Of a stretch of DNA of 64,000 nucleotides, positions 61,941 to 64,000 are shown one piece after another. Source of the stretch: Viscum album (Eukaryota; Streptophyta; Magnoliopsida; Santalales; Viscaceae); assembly GCA_963277665.1 (NCBI GenBank), contig OY728122.1, positions 2,123,706,024 to 2,123,770,023 of the forward strand, read 5' to 3'. Both the position numbers and the translations under genes were made by a program. A model generated the notes under the pieces. The model made no database searches. It saw only the letters and a list, made by a program, of their open reading frames with translations, and was not told where the DNA came from. Every line of letters starts with the position of its first letter. Positions within the stretch are counted from its first letter, which is position 1.

Positions 61941-62500
61941 AAATCTACAAAAAACTGAAAACCAGACTTCGACACCAAACGACCATAAATTCCAATCTGG
62001 GAGTCCATTTCAACACCACAAACAGTAAAATCAAATATTATAAAATAAGATATAACCAAGTGATATTTAAGTCATGTTATAATCAAGGGATAAAATATAT
62101 TCAAATTTCAAAAAGTTTGAAAATCGAACTCGAACTTCAAACGGCCATTACTTTTAATCTGAGTGTCTGTTTGGGCTCTACCACATATCAAATCAAATCC
62201 GGTGACAAGCTCTATACTATTTATGTTTGGTACAAACTCTGTGAGCATTGTGCCCCTTTTTATTCTACCAGAAAGGCCCAGAAGGCCCCTGAAATAGAGG
62301 TTTTAGTTGCTGACCTGGATTTCTTAAAATTCAAATGGTTATAACGTTCGATCTAGGTGTTCGTTCGGCCTGTACCACATATCATATCAAAACTCATTTC
62401 ATGATCTTTGATTTGACTGGTTGTGGTGTTGAAAAATGAGTTCCAGATCAGCTTTTATGGTCATTTAAGTGTTTTTAGGGTTTTCAGAGGTTCATAACGT
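61941..62500 (+). repeat. three imperfect repeats of about 190 bp
   Basis: A phrase pattern (TTCAAACGGCCATTA, then GTGTCTGTTTGGGC, then TACCACATATCAAATCAAA) recurs near 62135-62200 and 62330-62395, with a weaker copy near 61960-62030. It reads as retroelement LTR or leader sequence. The 94-codon frame across it (62060-62344) shows no domain. Confidence 0.6.
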
Positions 62501-63145
62501 TTTATGATTTATTTATTTATTTATTTATTTATTTATATCTATTTAATTGTTATTTATTTATAAATATTTATTTGTTATTTATTTATTTATTTAAAATTAT
62601 TTATTTATTAATTAATTATTAAATACTTAATTAATTAATTATTTATTTATCTATTATTTATTACATGCTATTTATTATTTATTTATTTATTTATCTATTT
62701 ATTTATATATATTCTTAACATTTAATATTTAATATTTATTTGTTTACTTATTTATTTATTATTTAGTTATTATGTACACATTAATTACTAATTTATTTTT
62801 AATTTTTCATTTAATTATTAATTACCTATTTATTGTTAGTTTATTATTCATTTATTATTTATTTATTTATTAATAATTATTTATTGAATATTATTTAATT
62901 ATTAAATATTTAATATTATTTATTATTTATTATTTATTAAATATTAATTAAGAATTAAGAATTATTAATTATCAATTATAATTATTAGTTAATATTAATT
63001 ATTAATTATTAATTATTTATTATTTATTATTTATTATTTATTATTTATTATTTATTATTTATTATTTATTATTTATTAGTTATTATTTATTTTTTATTTT
63101 TTATTATCCATTTATCTATTTATTTATTTATCTATTATTATTTTT
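62501..63145 (+). repeat. TTTA/TTAT low-complexity tract, first part
   Basis: Some 640 bp of TTTA, TTATT and TTAATTA repeats with small interruptions. No coding potential. Confidence 0.95.
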
Positions 63146-63300
63146 TAAAAGGTTGGGGTTGAAGCCTCATTTTTATTGTTAAATAAAAGCAAAGACCTCT
63201 TTTAACTGGGTAGAGGGAACCCCATTACATAGCCCGAAGGCCCGGTGGGCTTGTAGCCCATTACATATCCCGTAGGCCCAAATTCTAAGGCCAATTCAAA
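63146..63300 (+). other. non-repetitive island between the AT tracts
   Basis: About 155 bp of balanced sequence containing two similar phrases, CCCATTACATAGCCCG and CCCATTACATATCCCG. Family unknown; perhaps a short mobile or LTR fragment inserted in the repeat. Confidence 0.5.
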
Positions 63301-64000
63301 TTCAATATTTATTAATTATTAATTAATTATTTATAAAAATTTTAATATTAATTACCCATTATGAATTATTAATTATTAGTTAAAAATTATAATTTATTAG
63401 TTATTATTAATTATTTATCATTTATTATTTATTATTTATTATTTGTTATTTGTTATTTGTTATTTATTATTTATTATTTGTTATTTGTTATTTATTTATT
63501 CATTAATTTATTTATTCATTCATATATTTATTATTTATTGTTTATTATTTTTCATTTATTATTTATGAGTTATAAATTTATTGTTAATTTATTTATTAAT
63601 TATTTTTTATTACTTTGTTATTCATTTATTATTATTTTTTATTTACTTATTTTTTATTATTACTTTTATATTATTAATTTATTATTAATGAATTATTAAT
63701 TACTTATTTATATATATTCATTATATATTAATTATAGATTTATTATTTATTTATTCGTGGTTTATTATTTATTATTTATTATTTATTATTTATTATTTAT
63801 TATCTATTATTTATTATCTATTATTTATTATCTATTATTTATTAATTTACTGTTTTTTATTATTTATTTGTTAGATATTAATTTATTATTTATACATTAC
63901 TTATATAATATATGTTATATGTTATATGTTATATATTACATATTATATATTATATATTATATATTACATATTATATATTATTTATTATTTATTATTTATT
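63301..64000 (+). repeat. TTTA/TTAT low-complexity tract, second part
   Basis: Continues to the window end, with runs of TTATTTA and, near 63905-63985, of TATATTA/TACATATTA. The 80-codon frame at 63457-63699 is a Leu/Ile/Tyr/Phe artefact. Confidence 0.95.

Noticed and set aside
63457..63699. 80-codon hydrophobic frame
   Set aside because: Translation of TTTA/TTAT low-complexity sequence.
1..64000. tRNA, rRNA, plastid or mitochondrial insertions and host protein genes
   Set aside because: I looked for typical signatures (tRNA arms ending in CCA-type contexts, conserved rRNA or plastid gene phrases, spliced host exons) and saw none. The tRNA-like matches are retroelement primer sites.

Overview
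This is a gene-poor, AT-rich stretch of a flowering-plant nuclear genome made almost entirely of nested, decaying transposable elements. I find no intact host gene, no tRNA or rRNA gene, and no bacterial, plastid or CRISPR locus. The plant assignment rests on the element types: plant-type CACTA transposase domains, a tRNA-Asp primer-binding site of the kind used by Athila/Tat-type Ty3/gypsy elements, a Sirevirus-like Ty1/copia element, and a Del/Tekay-like long LTR. The species cannot be told from this window.

Layout, left to right. (1) 1-9395 is old AT-rich sequence with one candidate ancient long LTR starting at 1532. (2) 9401-13412 is a probable 4.0-kb solo LTR of a Del/Tekay-like Ty3/gypsy element, with a 5-bp target duplication (GATCC) and an unusual C-rich, GC-rich interior followed by a TTA microsatellite. 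(3) 13418-18765 is decayed AT-rich sequence. (4) 19031-35819 is a chain of related non-autonomous LTR retrotransposon units, LTR-internal-LTR-internal-LTR-internal-LTR, with a near-constant period of about 4.75 kb, ending in a deletion junction with part of a fifth LTR. Each internal region carries a tRNA-Asp-like primer site, a decayed acidic ORF of unknown family and three spaced purine tracts. It has no recognisable reverse transcriptase or integrase. (5) 35820-50199 is a fourth, diverged internal region of the same general design, bounded on the right by an LTR of a different type (50200 to about 51360).

(6) Inserted in that fourth internal region is the best preserved element of the window, an 11,428-bp CACTA (En/Spm) transposon at 38306-49733. 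It has matched CACTAGTG ends, a 3-bp CAT target duplication, about ten hairpin-forming subterminal repeats at one end and about nine at the other, and two G-rich tandem arrays placed almost symmetrically around its coding core. Its transposase gene has lost the central catalytic part and carries a premature stop. Its second gene, a plant transposase (Transposase_24-like) fused to a Ulp1-type cysteine protease domain, can be traced exon by exon but has a broken splice donor, a frameshift and an apparent loss of the catalytic Asp. The element therefore looks non-autonomous, although its termini could still be mobilised in trans.

(7) 51785-61080 is a decayed Sirevirus-like Ty1/copia element with gag, protease, integrase, RT, RNase H, an env-position coiled-coil ORF and several 3' purine tracts. 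Its RNase H is split by a 1.94-kb insertion at 56672-58612 flanked by GGGTT. (8) 61318-61548 repeats the sequence at 18766-19023. It is followed by a CACTA-like terminal fragment, an imperfect repeat block, and 1.5 kb of TTTA/TTAT low-complexity DNA to the end.

The most interesting points are the architecture of the CACTA element (nested palindromes, two same-strand G-rich arrays, protease-bearing second gene) and the LTR-sharing chain of non-autonomous retroelements with a repeated unknown acidic ORF. I did not find convincing evidence of a new functional system.
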